60,000 nucleotides of DNA from Owenia fusiformis (taxonomy: Eukaryota; Annelida; Polychaeta; Sabellida; Oweniidae): assembly GCA_903813345.2 (NCBI GenBank), contig CAIIXF020000011.1, positions 16,973,754 to 17,033,753 of the forward strand. Reading direction: 5' to 3'. Position numbers and translations under genes: made by a program. This document shows, piece by piece, positions 46,801 through 56,596 of this stretch. How positions within the stretch are numbered: the stretch's first letter is position 1; every line of letters starts with the position of its first letter. Below the pieces are notes generated by a model, which had not been told where the DNA came from, ran no database searches, and was given only the letters and a program-made list of their open reading frames with translations.

Positions 46801-47250
46801 ATAGTTTAGCGAGAGCGGTGCGCCTGCGCAGTTTTAAACTTTGGCGCACACTTTAAAGATATTTGGACAGAACTTTTCAATGAACAGCTAATATTACCGC
46901 GAATACAGTTGAAGAACAATAGATGCTTTACTGGGTTTATTTATACTTACCAGTTTGAGAAAAACCATTTTCAATCTAAAATTAAAAATGAATGAATACA
47001 GATTGTAAATAGTAAACTGTGATTCAGGGAGTTAATGTACATACATTAACAAATAATCTCTAAATTCAACTATATTAGATACAAGAACATACAGTCGCAT
47101 GAGGAAATACATGTCTAACATTTGGAAGTATCTTGTGTTATGTAAAATCAGTGTTGTCCTTACCTGTGCACTGATGACTGCAGTTGTGACGATGAACCAA
47201 ACAACGTAGTTGCTCGGCTTAACGATAGTACTGATGGCCTTGTTGTTCAT
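37493..47250 (-). CDS. Gene A: eight-FN3 single-pass receptor with tyrosine-rich tail (945 aa)
   Basis: Predicted type I membrane protein. I joined twelve exons by splice sites and phase: 47250-47164, 46975-46951, 45236-44937, 44823-44554, 44138-43854, 43097-42804, 42670-42380, 40757-40452, 39372-39106, 38725-38438, 38159-38045 and 37802-37493. The total is 2838 nt, exactly 945 codons plus stop. Order: signal peptide (1-29), eight FN3 domains (about 38-804), transmembrane helix (813-838), basic stop-transfer KRNKR, and a 102-residue tail with seven tyrosines. There is no kinase or phosphatase domain. By family knowledge such proteins bind ligands through FN3 domains and recruit SH2 proteins; the ligand is unknown. 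The repeats resemble the FN3 parts of invertebrate receptor phosphatases and Tie-like receptors. Transcript evidence is absent. Confidence 0.85.
38045..38159 (-). CDS. Gene A exon 11: transmembrane segment
   Basis: 115 nt, acceptor TTTCCAG, donor AAAAG|GTGTGT. Encodes SNVGAIVGG, then a run of about 20 hydrophobic residues (VVGLLFFLILVSITVVLL), then KRNKR. Conserved at 51493-51379. Confidence 0.9.
38438..38725 (-). CDS. Gene A exon 10: FN3 domain 8
   Basis: 96 codons, phase 1-1. Acceptor CTTTTAG, donor AAAC|GTAAGA. Shows the FN3 pattern: PTIV start, ITLIWEEP, IIRHYIVRH, NLTLENLHHDSTYDIKVAAV. Confidence 0.88.
39106..39372 (-). CDS. Gene A exon 9: FN3 domain 7
   Basis: 89 codons, phase 1-1. 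Donor GGAC|GTAAGT. VHLTWTPPTKRNGIIREYVI and YIVTGLNGYTHYTFGIMAVT are the FN3 B/C-strand Trp and F-strand Tyr regions. Confidence 0.9.
40452..40757 (-). CDS. Gene A exon 8: FN3 domain 6, GC donor
   Basis: 102 codons, phase 1-1. Acceptor TATTGCAG. The donor is GAAGCAG|GCAAGT, a GC-AG intron, identical in gene B. FN3 pattern: RRPNGRITTYECYI, FIIRDLEPYTNYSIRVRAYT, GSGPWSDPV. Confidence 0.88.
40901..41712. mobile_element. TA-flanked MITE, copy 2, in gene A intron
   Basis: Same family as 32601-33451: TA-CACTCCCCCCATAAGTTTGG to GGTTGCCAAACTTATGGAGG...GTG-TA. Gene B has the empty site (CTCTATATAGGTCCAT at about 54104-54120), which shows the TA duplication directly. Confidence 0.9.
42380..42670 (-). 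CDS. Gene A exon 7: FN3 domain 5
   Basis: 97 codons, phase 1-1. Acceptor GCTTCTTAG, donor ACAC|GTAAGT. ATWSPYHIYITWTNSTSENG and NLCPGMSYCVRVVAEL give the FN3 fold pattern; two cysteines (CPGMSYC) are unusual. Confidence 0.88.
42804..43097 (-). CDS. Gene A exon 6: FN3 domain 4
   Basis: 98 codons, phase 1-1. Acceptor TTTCATTAG, donor ACAA|GTAAGA. AIQVRWTLERAPVGGYHGYR and RITDLYPGRLYNISVRSI. Its first two thirds are the most diverged part relative to gene B. Confidence 0.9.
43854..44138 (-). CDS. Gene A exon 5: FN3 domain 3
   Basis: 95 codons, phase 1-1. Acceptor TTTTCAG, donor ACAA|GTAATT. TTIIISWEEPLIGNYTGYEV, SITLSNLTPATNITVNVRAV. The gene B counterpart is outside the window. Confidence 0.87.
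44554..44823 (-). CDS. Gene A exon 4: FN3 domain 2
   Basis: 90 codons, phase 1-1. Acceptor CTACTTTAG, donor ACAA|GTAGGC. TSMLVVWEKPKIEHRRLTVR, NVNLTGLNAGVRYSVWTEVT. Confidence 0.85.
44937..45236 (-). CDS. Gene A exon 3: FN3 domain 1
   Basis: 100 codons, phase 1-1. Acceptor AATATGTCAG, donor ACAG|GTAAAG. Starts VPEKPLAVRARYG; IDKLSPFTNYTFCVYSVIRS is the F-strand region. The preceding microexon supplies the first base of the Val codon. Confidence 0.87.
45740..46309. mobile_element. TA-flanked MITE (CAGGGTGGTCA family), gene A intron
   Basis: TA-CAGGGTGGTCAAAAACGG at the left and inverted TTTTTTGACCACACTG-TA at the right. Inner segments (CCTCATATCTTTATCATTTTA, CATGACCATC) also pair. The termini are of Tc1/mariner type (known look). 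Second copy at 56597-58162. Confidence 0.85.
46368..46856. mobile_element. TTAA-flanked element in gene A intron
   Basis: TTAA-AGTCCCCGATAAATCGGGC at the left, GGCGCACACT-TTAA at the right. Both ends resemble those of the element nested at 57078-58078 (AGTGCCCGATAAA..., ...GGCGCACACT). Confidence 0.7.
46951..46975 (-). CDS. Gene A exon 2: 25-nt microexon
   Basis: Encodes IENGFSQT plus one base. The acceptor has a clear pyrimidine tract (TTCATTCATTTTTAATTTTAG) and the donor is ACTG|GTAAGT. It converts phase 0 of the signal-peptide exon into phase 1 of the first FN3 exon, which is why I accept it despite its size. Confidence 0.75.
47164..47250 (-). CDS. Gene A exon 1: signal peptide
   Basis: 29 codons from ATG at 47250; donor CACAG|GTAAGG, phase 0. 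The hydrophobic core YVVWFIVTTAVISA is followed by a small-residue cleavage context. No clear TATA box is seen upstream. Confidence 0.75.
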
Positions 47251-48929
47251 TATGATTATATCATACACAGTATGAGGTGTATGAACGATGTCAGAAATAC
47301 TAGATCGAGAAGTGTACATATTTTTTATATATGTGCAGATCTTAGGTTAATCATTTAAATGTATTATTGAACTTCGGAGTTAAGAAAATGGTATCCACTA
47401 CTAATGTCTGATAATACAGATATGTGATGTCTTAGGCCGTACAAAGATAACACTATTTAAAAAACGATTTTTAAGCAATATGTTCGACAATAAATCAATT
47501 ACATTAAGTTAACTATATAAAATGACTTTTTAAGCAATATGTTCGACAATAAATTAATGAAATTAAGTTAACTATATTTTTCGAAGGTGGCTTGATTTAC
47601 TAGTCGATTGTATATAATATATAAATTTGATTAAAGATTAACAGTTTTGTGCTGACACCATACATCGTGACTCATTGCTCACATGCGAGCAGGTAGTTAC
47701 CATTTTCACCACCAGGTGGCTGATTCGAGATAGATAATATGGCAGGGTATTAGAAATTCCCTTTTACTTAAATATTCATCAGTTTTAGTGGTTCAAATTT
47801 CATCTTACCCTTATGTATCTGATAATTATACAAAATAAAATATGTGCAGTAAAAGAAAATATTAGTTGTCCAATATTAGAAGATATTTCACTTTTTGTGA
47901 TCTCATAACATGGGGTCTATGGGAACTCTCCCCGACCTAGAAGTCACATTATGAAAGAAAATTAAATTTTCAAAGTTGATTAAAACTTTCTAAACTTACT
48001 GTGAATTTTAGATGTAGATTTAAAACATGATATCACTTTGACTGAATTTTGAATTGTTATGACGCAAATCATGATTATTTCAAGGCGCATCTAGTCTATT
48101 CTAATCGTCATTGTTTGTCTATGCCCATGGCAAAGTCCACTCGTGAATGTACACGTACATGTTCTACTTCTTCATACTCACAAACTGTTTTTTGTTAGTT
48201 TGTCTTTGGTAAGAGACAAAATTATTATCCTGGTGATGTATCTACGAGACGACTCCTCAATATAATATTACATTTTACTTCTTATTCAAGAGAATACACG
48301 TTAACACGTTTTAACATCAATAAAAATCAAGAATATGCATTTCAGATTGAAACATATGGTGATACTATGAATATTTTCTTTCGACTTGGACTTTTTTTTA
48401 GTTTGCTTTCAAAACCGTACAATAGAACACTGAACAGTACTGTGGGGGCAGATGCATTTTTACCGTAGTAGATTTCTTATGCATAAACATGCACACACTC
48501 CTCATTAAATATGAACAAAATAAACGGTAGTGATATGCGAAAAGTTATATATGAAAGCATATGAGTTATATAACATTTAAAAATATTATTGTACATATAT
48601 AAGCATATACGATACGATATTCGAAATTATGTAACGGAGGAACATCATATAATGATTGAGCTATTTATAGTAGTGGGGCAGGCGATATAGTGATCCCTGT
48701 AGGATCTGCAGCTGAGGGTATACACAGTACTTTGATTTCCCCATTGATCTACATGTTTTCGTCTGACCCATCCACTATTTTAAAAATATTTGCTTATGTC
48801 ACGTGTACCACTTTAATACACTAATGCATCGTCATTATAGTCATCCCTTAATACGTATGTTTACCGACAAAATAAGCAATCAAACGATAGAAACGGGTCC
48901 ATAAGCTGTTAGATCTAACGAGTACTTAC
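47251..48929. other. Gene A upstream region, no exon seen
   Basis: AT-rich. Short words AAGCAATATGTTCGACAATAAAT recur at 47474 and 47534, a 60-bp tandem duplication. No supported coding sequence. Confidence 0.4.
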
Positions 48930-49160
48930 CACCCGTTATTGCATAGACACTCATTGTCCATTGTCCTCCAGTACCAACCATGTCATACTCATCTTCCTTT
49001 CCATAGCCCTTGTATCCCATACACTTAGTTGAATTACCATGTTTGTTATATGTGCCATATCCGGTACGGGAAGTGAAACATATTCCACCATTTTGTATTC
49101 CAATATTTTTTTGTCTTGTTTGCCGTTATTGCAGTGAAGCACTTCTTCACTTCCAGTACT
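48930..49160 (-). pseudogene. Orphan WSC-like exon with frameshift
   Basis: The minus strand reads TGSEEVLHCNNGKQDKK, then after a shift of one base in an A7 run (about 49110) GIQNGGICFTSRTGYGTYNK..., then GTGGQWTMSVYAITG, ending at donor GGTG|GTAAGT (48930). The x-GIQNGG-C-F and GG-x-W-x-x-SVY spacing is that of WSC carbohydrate-binding domains. The acceptor is unclear. Phase 1 at the donor would fit gene A's FN3-1 exon. No upstream exon is seen before the duplication boundary. Confidence 0.5.
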
Positions 49161-49566
49161 CGATTCCAATAATTATGATATTGGTTAACACACCAAAAAT
49201 GAACATAATATTATTCGAAGCGTATTTCGAAATTTTCGAGGCCGCCGTTTGTCGATTTTGACCAATCAGAGACGTGGTCATCACCCCTCTTCACATTCGT
49301 GTTACCTTCGGCAAACTTCATTTGCAATGTAAATCTTCGGCAATCTCCGTCTTTTCTTGAGGTTCAATGCCAAAAATCGTTACCCTTTTTGTTTTGCTAG
49401 TTGCTTATTGATGATAGAAATATGATGCGATCATACGTGACGTGACATGTATCGCTCCAGTAACAGTTATGAAACACATACTCTAGACCTTAATGATTTG
49501 TTTTAATTTGAACAGTTTACTTAAAATTGTACGCACATAAGTAGTAGTACAGGTTCAACCACACCG
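49161..49566. other. Upper edge of unit A
   Basis: No gene seen. The duplication boundary lies near 49567. Confidence 0.4.
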
Positions 49567-49799
49567 CAACACCCCTCTAGACTACTGTGGTAGATTGGTG
49601 CAAAGAGATAAAACAAGACAAAACGAGATAATATTCGAGACTTAAATTAGATTGGTATACAAGACAAAGGTAACATGTCGAGATAAAACGATATAAAATC
49701 GAGACTAAACGAGATAAAACGAGGTTAAATCGAATCAAGACCAATCTCTGGAGTAGATAAGGGGGACCTACTGCTATACTATACGTCTGATTAAAGATG

Positions 49800-50817
49800 A
49801 CTACAAATGTATTAAGTATTCATATAATACAACATGAATGAATGGCGAATGATGAATAGTACCTCATGCTTATTTGATAAAAACCTCTGATAAGTATGGT
49901 ATAACGTCCGTTCATATCTTGAAACTTGAAAATGAGTAAGAAATATTTTTGGACGATGATTAATCTCGATGGTAAGTGTTGTATTTAAATCGAAGTATGC
50001 AAAATGCAACTAAACTCCAGGTGCTTCTGGGTCTATTAACATTCACTAGTCCTTTAGTGTCATTGGTTTATTGTAAATGTTAAATGTTTTTGTTAACTCA
50101 AAATATTCAGAGATATGGCGTGGTTTCCAATTATTTTTTATATTTCAGGACTTGATGATTGGTAGGGGTCCTCTCCCTTTTCTTGAAGTTTTTTGTCACA
50201 TAATGAATTCGCTTGTTTAGTCACGTGTAGGACACGGACCAATCCGAAAGCGAGAAATATGAAAGTGATATAATAATGTAAGATATCGTGTTTTATTAAA
50301 TATGGCATTGGCTTCGCAAGGATGTCGACCCTTGATACAAATGTTTACTTTCCCTATAACTGGTGCGCAAGTAGTTGTTTTATTTTTTTTCGGCGCTGTG
50401 TACTGTAACACTTTTTGGTACTTTCTCCTTGGAACTAACATGCATATTTACTTCAACATCCAATTAACAACCCGTGATTTATTGTTATTTATTGTCATGT
50501 AAAAGTAGTTATATATAGTTGTAGATACCGGGCAATTTCAATTACTGATCGTTTGCTATGATAAATAATTAAGTCGGAAATTTTTTTTTATTTTTACCTC
50601 ATGTTACGCCGTTCGACTTGCATATTTATAATTGTTTTACCAAGTGTTCGTTGAACAGTCTTTTCATTCAGTATCAAACAGAATTTCACTGAACTTGTTT
50701 GTATATCAAGTTTCAGTTTTTTGCATACCTTGATATTTTCTGGTATTGCATATTAGTTCGCATTATCATGACAACTGTTTCATGTAGACACGGTTCTTTT
50801 AATCGTTAACATTATAT
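49800..50817. other. Gene B downstream region
   Basis: Counterpart of 36480-37492, with conserved AATAAA words (minus strand, about 50475-50490). No gene seen. Confidence 0.5.
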
Positions 50818-51127
50818 TCAATGTCTTTTAAGTTTCTCATAAATATGGTTATCATTTGAGTAATCATATTGAACGCTACCTGGCTGGTCTAAATATATCT
50901 GTTGTCCGTTCGTGTGTGGCATTTGCTCCTTTGCTTTTGGACCAATATTAACGTAGTCATTGTCTATGTGTACAGGTGCATCAAGAATGCTGTCATACAC
51001 ATGCGACTGATGAGGCTGCAGCTCAATCTCATTGTAAACTGATGAGTTCTGTCCAGTTTCCCCTGTTCGGACTGGTTCCAAATATCCAGTATCCGTGTCC
51101 GAAGGTGTTTCTCGTTTTGCCAAGTTT
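50818..51127 (-). CDS. Gene B cytoplasmic tail exon
   Basis: Keeps all seven tyrosine motifs of gene A (YLEP, YNEI, YDSI, YVNI, YDY, YEKL) and gains an eighth (IYLD where A has MHLD). The ITAM-like spacing is unchanged. Confidence 0.85.
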
Positions 51128-54100
51128 CTAAAATAAATGACCAACTTGCAGATTGACATTGATCATGAAACAAAAGAAAACAGATAGGGTAATTTACCTT
51201 CAGAGGACAGAGTAATTTTCCAAAGTCTAGTAATCATGTAACACTAACACATAATATTAAGCAAACACTATTCAAACAGCGGTTTATTCAATAACTAATG
51301 ACATTGATAATCTACATCGTTCATATAAACATGTTATAATTTATCTAATAAGTCTATATTTAATGCTTTAAAACACACCTTTTATTTCTTTTTAGCAGCA
51401 CAACAGTGATACTGACCAATATCAGGAAAAACAGCAGGCCACCTACCGTTCCCCCTACGATTGCACCAACATTACTAACGTGTGAAGGAGGCGCTGGAAA
51501 CGAGATTATAGCATAGAGCACCTATTTCTGATTGTTTGTAACATCTATGAACCTCCTCAATTGGGGAAGGGCTCGGAATATATCTATAAACAATGTTTAT
51601 TAAACATATGTTTAACGGAATACCCTGTTTTAATTCAAATTAAAGTAATCTTACGTTTTGATAAAGTTGTGACTGTAACTTTTGAGCCCTGTCCCTCACT
51701 AACAGTTACAGCTGCAACATTGATGTCATATGTAGAATTAAAACGAAGATTTACTAGGGTCAAGTTGGTCGTAGTTGTTAATTCGATTTTTTCATTCTTT
51801 GTTGTTTGTGTACGTATATGTCTTATGATATAGTGCCTTATAATACCATGTGGTATTTCAGGTTCTTTCCAAATCAAGGTAATACTGCATGCGGTTATTC
51901 CGTCTTTCGGCGCTTCAAGATTGCGCACAATTGTCGGAGCTGCAAGTACATTATTAATGTATAGTTGCTACATGTAGTCCAATACGTATGTTCATGTATA
52001 TTTAATCTTTACGCATTTCAATTTTTCAAGTTACATACCGTGTATGACTTAAAATGATGAATAAGTACGCACAAGTGCCAAAAGTAAAAGGCCAACAATT
52101 GTTACAAAAAACCAGCAAGTTTGAAGTTTGCCTATAACTATCTTGTATCTTCCAAAGTCCAAAACAATAACAATATGATGAATTTTAGAAATATTAGTTT
52201 CCCAAATTTTAATATAAATGTAATTTTTCAAACAATCACTCCTCAATCAAGGTTTTCTTTGTTCACAAATTACTGTTAATGTATAACAAAATTAGACGAG
52301 CATATATCCAACAAAACTTACGTCCTTCTGGAGTTTGTACACTAATTCGGGCTTCATTTCCAACTTCAACAGTAACTGCCACTATTCCAAATGTATAGTG
52401 AGTGTAACCATTTAATCCGGTCACTATATATTCTTGTGTGGTAGATGGGACTCTAACATTTGCTGCAGGAGGATTTTTAATAACATATTCTCGTATAATA
52501 CCATTTCGCTTTGTAGGAGGGGTCCATGTTAAATGCACAGTAGTGTAGTTAATTGGAGCAGCATTAAAACTGGATACATTTTCGGGTGCTAAAATAGGAA
52601 ATAAGACAAATCCTGAGGTTCTCTATTAAACTCATTGATGATACATGTTGTGCCTTAATTTCTAAGAATATATTTGATAGATATGCAATGGTCAATAATA
52701 ACTCAAACCACATTGTGAAAACATCTATTATTGAAGGAAGTATCTGAACTATCATTGTAAGATCGAGATATATCGGCCTGTGTGGAAAACACAAGATCGC
52801 ACCCATTTCTATTATTGATAAAATACAGACTTAAAGATACAAAAAGAAGTGAGTAGTTAAAAAACAAAAGTAATGTTAGTCGCATTCACTAAACTGATAA
52901 CCTACATTTGGCATTCAGAATTGTTTAGAATTATCGAAGACATTTGCAAATCTAAATATCTAAGCACGATGCCAAAGGGAAATGTGTAATGTAATGGAAC
53001 CTAACAAGAAAAAGCAAACTCTAGGTGTATACCAGTCATATGAAAAACAAATCATACCCCATCTATTCCAAAACCATGATCTAACGTAAGACGAAAATAT
53101 GTCTAATATCCCATTTCCCCCAACCATTCAATAACCAATATCACAATCCAAAAACCATAACATCATAGGAAGTGTCAATCATATTGAAGTTATTGAAATA
53201 AATGTTGAAGAAAAAATCAAAAATTGATATACTCATTACATGAAAAATACTTGTAGATACAAGTGTAAAAGATACAACTCACACAATATAGAGCACCCAG
53301 GCTCAAATTGTGTGGGATAGACAAAATCAAGTGATGTGATGCATATAGTTTTGAATATTGCTCCATATACTAAACAAATGTATTTTGATTCCAAACTTTT
53401 GGAGGAGAGGATATAATGATGTGGTCGTATCTTTCTATATATTTGAACATTATATTTGATTTAGTAAATCCGGTGTCAGAGTAAATATAGTCTCCCTGAA
53501 TATCCGGGGGACCATACACCTCCGGACCTGGTGTCCTAGGGTGTGTTGCCTTAACCGGACCCTATTTTCTGTATCGGTAAACAATATAGCCCAGTACTAT
53601 ATATACTGACGGACTATAAATACGTGGACAGATATAAATGTTGACACCAGGTTCAATTACTATACTTGCCTGCTTCTAGAGTACATTCGGAGACCGGACC
53701 ACTCCACGGACCACTCCCTACACTGGTGTATGCTCTCACCCGTATGGTATAGTTTGTATATGGTTCTAAGTCTCTTATGATTATAGTTTCAACAGTAATT
53801 GATAACTTTCTCGCTGTAGTGTGATTTTGAATTGTATCTGTTCCTGCATCCAAGTTGTATATATTGCTTTCATATGTCGTTATTCGCCCATTTGGTCTTC
53901 TAAGTGTGTCAAAGATAACTGTCAATGACCTCCTTTGTGGAATTAAAATTACATTCGTAGGTGCATCACTAGGACCTGCAATACATTAGATATATTTTTA
54001 TTATTAGATATTTATAAAGCTTTTAACCTTTAGCACGCATAGGATACCGTTTTCTTCCCTTTGATCACAACATTGACATCAAGAAGTCAGTATCAACAAT

Positions 54101-56390
54101 ATGTCTCTATATAGGTCCATAGATAAACAAAACCAATGTGATTATATTATACGTGCGATGATCAACGATTGGCATGGTGTTTCATTGTTAAAAAGTGAAA
54201 TGCAGACATATACTGAGATACTATCCACTGAAGTATTAACTATTGGCGCTGAATTGTATTATCATCACCAGTTCCATTTACAACAATAATACCATTACAC
54301 AATAACCAAACGATATGCCTGATTTCAAAAATCATTCTAGATCTTGGTCATAATCACACTTTTGTGATTGTGTATCTGATGACATATGCCTGTCTATTGT
54401 ATCTTAAAAAAATATTATATCTAATTGTTGACGTAAAGCAATCTTAAACAGAAATATTGTGCTGTTAGTACGCAAAAATGATCTCAAGTGAAAGGTAAAC
54501 CAGTAGACAGTCAAGGGCCTAAAAAAGAATGAAACGTCAACCCCCTTCCAAACAGTCAGACAATCACCAGCAAATCAACTATTAAAACATTAATGCACCC
54601 GCATCTCCATACGGTTGGCAACCAGAAGTTTCCATACTATATGGATGGCATATATCAAGGCATGCCAATGAATGGATCCTAATTTATTCCTTAAATTATA
54701 ATGGCTCGGAAATCTGAATATGTTTTTAAGTCGTCAAACAGAAACATACACGGGAATGTTAGTTCGCAGGCATAAATTACAGTATATATATGAAATGCTT
54801 AAAGGCCCCATATAAAGTTTAAACCACCTTGGCTTATATTGTAGTCTTACCCAATGTTATCAAAATGTGATATGTGAAACTTTTTTTTAATTTCAAAAAG
54901 TGTTTTTTGATAGACTTTTTGTTCCAAAATTTGTGAATTTATTTAAAACCAACTTTTAGAGGTCACTCATATCTTCTAATTAGCCATAATTCATACCAAT
55001 GTATAGCAATCATCCTCCCATTTTTTTTGCCGAAAAAATTAAGAAAATCGGTTCATAAATAAGCGAGAAATGAACTTATCAGTGCATGAAAATGGTTCTG
55101 AGAAAAATGCATTTCAAAATTTTAGTTCTCATAGAAACCAATGGTACAATGATATCTAAACATAATTTATTCTTCCTTTTAACCTGGTTAGACAATCAAC
55201 ATTGTTTTTTTATGAAAGTTTAGCATATTTAGAAAAGATTGACATCGAAAAAAAAATTCAATTTTTTTCAAAAAGTTTTTGGTACCTTAGTGACATCACT
55301 AATGTTTAAAAATATTTTTGATATGCTAAAACATTGCAGTGGCCCTTTGAATATGGCATTTTATTATTGAAATAGTGTGTCCTTTGTTCAATCTTTGCAT
55401 TGGTGTTAAAAAGATAATCTTTTTTTGAAATGCATTAAGAAATATTTGATGATTAAGAAATTTCAACTTTTTTTGAAAAATGGCGGGAAATTTGAATATT
55501 TGAGAAATGAAATGCTCATAACTTTTTTTTCAAAAAGTTTTTTTGGTTCAAAAATCTCTAAAATCACTTTTTAAGTCCTGACAAATAGTAAATGAATGAT
55601 AAAAAAATATTTTCAAACTTTAGACGGGGACTTTAAAATGATTAAGACTTACGTGTTTCTACCGTAGAAAAACAATTGTCACTCGGAGGACTTATTAGAT
55701 TTCGGAGTTCTGCAACAACCCGTACACAATATGACATTCCGGGACATAAATTCGTTATATTCACTCCGTGTCTATTTCCAGAATATTCCACTTGACCAAT
55801 ACTTCCCGTTCGAATTGTTAAGGATACGCTGTATCTGTCTACACCATTCTCACTTTTTGAGATAGTCCAGGTGATATACATGTGATAGGGTGACCAGGTT
55901 GCAGGAGCCTTTTCCAACATCAGCTTTCCAGGCCGACTGGGTGCTAAGAAGCAAGGCATTTAGATGAATAATCAATTATATTGTTAACATACGATATCAT
56001 TTTCTTTATTCCAATTTGAAATCTGGATGTTGTACACGTGAAATCGAAAACGATTCAAAGTATGTGCCATTGGAAAATAACATATTAATTTCTTACTTGT
56101 CAATTGACCTGCGCCTCCATTTGCAAAAACTTCTCCACTCTCCTCCGCTCCCACAATAGACCTCACACTAATATTATACAACCTTCCAGGATATAAGTCG
56201 GTTATTCTGAATAAGTTTGTATCCTTCGATGAAATAAACGAATTAAGTTCATTTTCTGCTGCTGGTAAAATAAGAATCCGAAACGTATCATAGCCCCCGT
56301 CTGGTGCTCTATCGGGCGTCCATCGCACTTCTATGGCCGTATCATTGATAGCAGTGGCTAAGACACTATTAGCAAGAGGTGCCAATGGTT
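50818..56390 (-). CDS. Gene B: paralogous FN3 receptor, 3' part
   Basis: Seven exons identified: 56390-56097, 55943-55653, 53975-53670, 52588-52322, 51939-51655, 51493-51379 and 51127-50818, corresponding to gene A exons 6-12. All lengths equal those of gene A except FN3-8, which is one codon shorter (KNE for KNEE). All splice sites and phases are kept and no stop interrupts, so the gene is probably functional. The exons for the signal peptide and FN3 1-3 must lie beyond position 60000, past the Harbinger insertion. The predicted role is as for gene A. Substitutions cluster in FN3 domains 4 and 6. Confidence 0.85.
51379..51493 (-). CDS. Gene B transmembrane exon
   Basis: 115 nt; SNVGAIVGGTVGGLLFFLIL and the following LVSITVVLLKRNKR, nearly identical to A. 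Confidence 0.9.
51655..51939 (-). CDS. Gene B FN3 domain 8 exon
   Basis: 95 codons, acceptor ACTTGCAG, donor AAAC|GTAAGA. Confidence 0.88.
52322..52588 (-). CDS. Gene B FN3 domain 7 exon
   Basis: 89 codons, same borders as gene A. Six residues differ by eye. Confidence 0.9.
53670..53975 (-). CDS. Gene B FN3 domain 6 exon, GC donor
   Basis: 102 codons. The donor is again GAAGCAG|GCAAGT. About fourteen residues differ from gene A by eye. Confidence 0.88.
54799..55636. mobile_element. TTAA-flanked element in gene B intron
   Basis: TTAA-AGGCCCCATATAAAGTTTA at the left and inverted AAACTTTAGACGGGGACT-TTAA at the right. Gene A has the short empty site (GAAATGCTGAAAGTGATT at 42353). AT-rich interior, no coding frame. 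Confidence 0.85.
55653..55943 (-). CDS. Gene B FN3 domain 5 exon
   Basis: 97 codons, same borders as gene A; begins PSRPGKLMLEKAPATWSPYH. Confidence 0.88.
56097..56390 (-). CDS. Gene B FN3 domain 4 exon
   Basis: 98 codons, same borders as gene A. Roughly 16 residues differ, nearly all in the first two thirds. Confidence 0.9.
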
Positions 56391-56596
56391 CTAATGAAAT
56401 TATATGATATGTTAGAAATATGCGTATTATAAGCTTATTGAACAAAATGTAATTGAATAAATCATGATATGGCCTCAATCATAAATCTATACATAGATTT
56501 ATTATTTCAATAATGTATCCAAAAAGTTTTTTTTAATTATCTTCATGCTTTGGTCACATAACAATCTACGACGGTTATAGAACTCGACATAATCTA

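Larger units (their letters stand above)
36250..49566. repeat. Tandem duplication unit A (about 13.3 kb)
   Basis: Everything from the CGAGATAAAA block at 36250 reappears in the same orientation from 49567 (for example, stop codons of the tails at 37493 and 50818, offset 13,325). It carries gene A. Its upper part (43700-49566) has its partner beyond the window. Confidence 0.85.

Noticed and set aside
47032-47319. 95-codon frame around the signal-peptide exon
   Set aside because: Only the segment from the ATG at 47250 to the donor at 47164 is accepted; the rest reads through the intron and upstream sequence.
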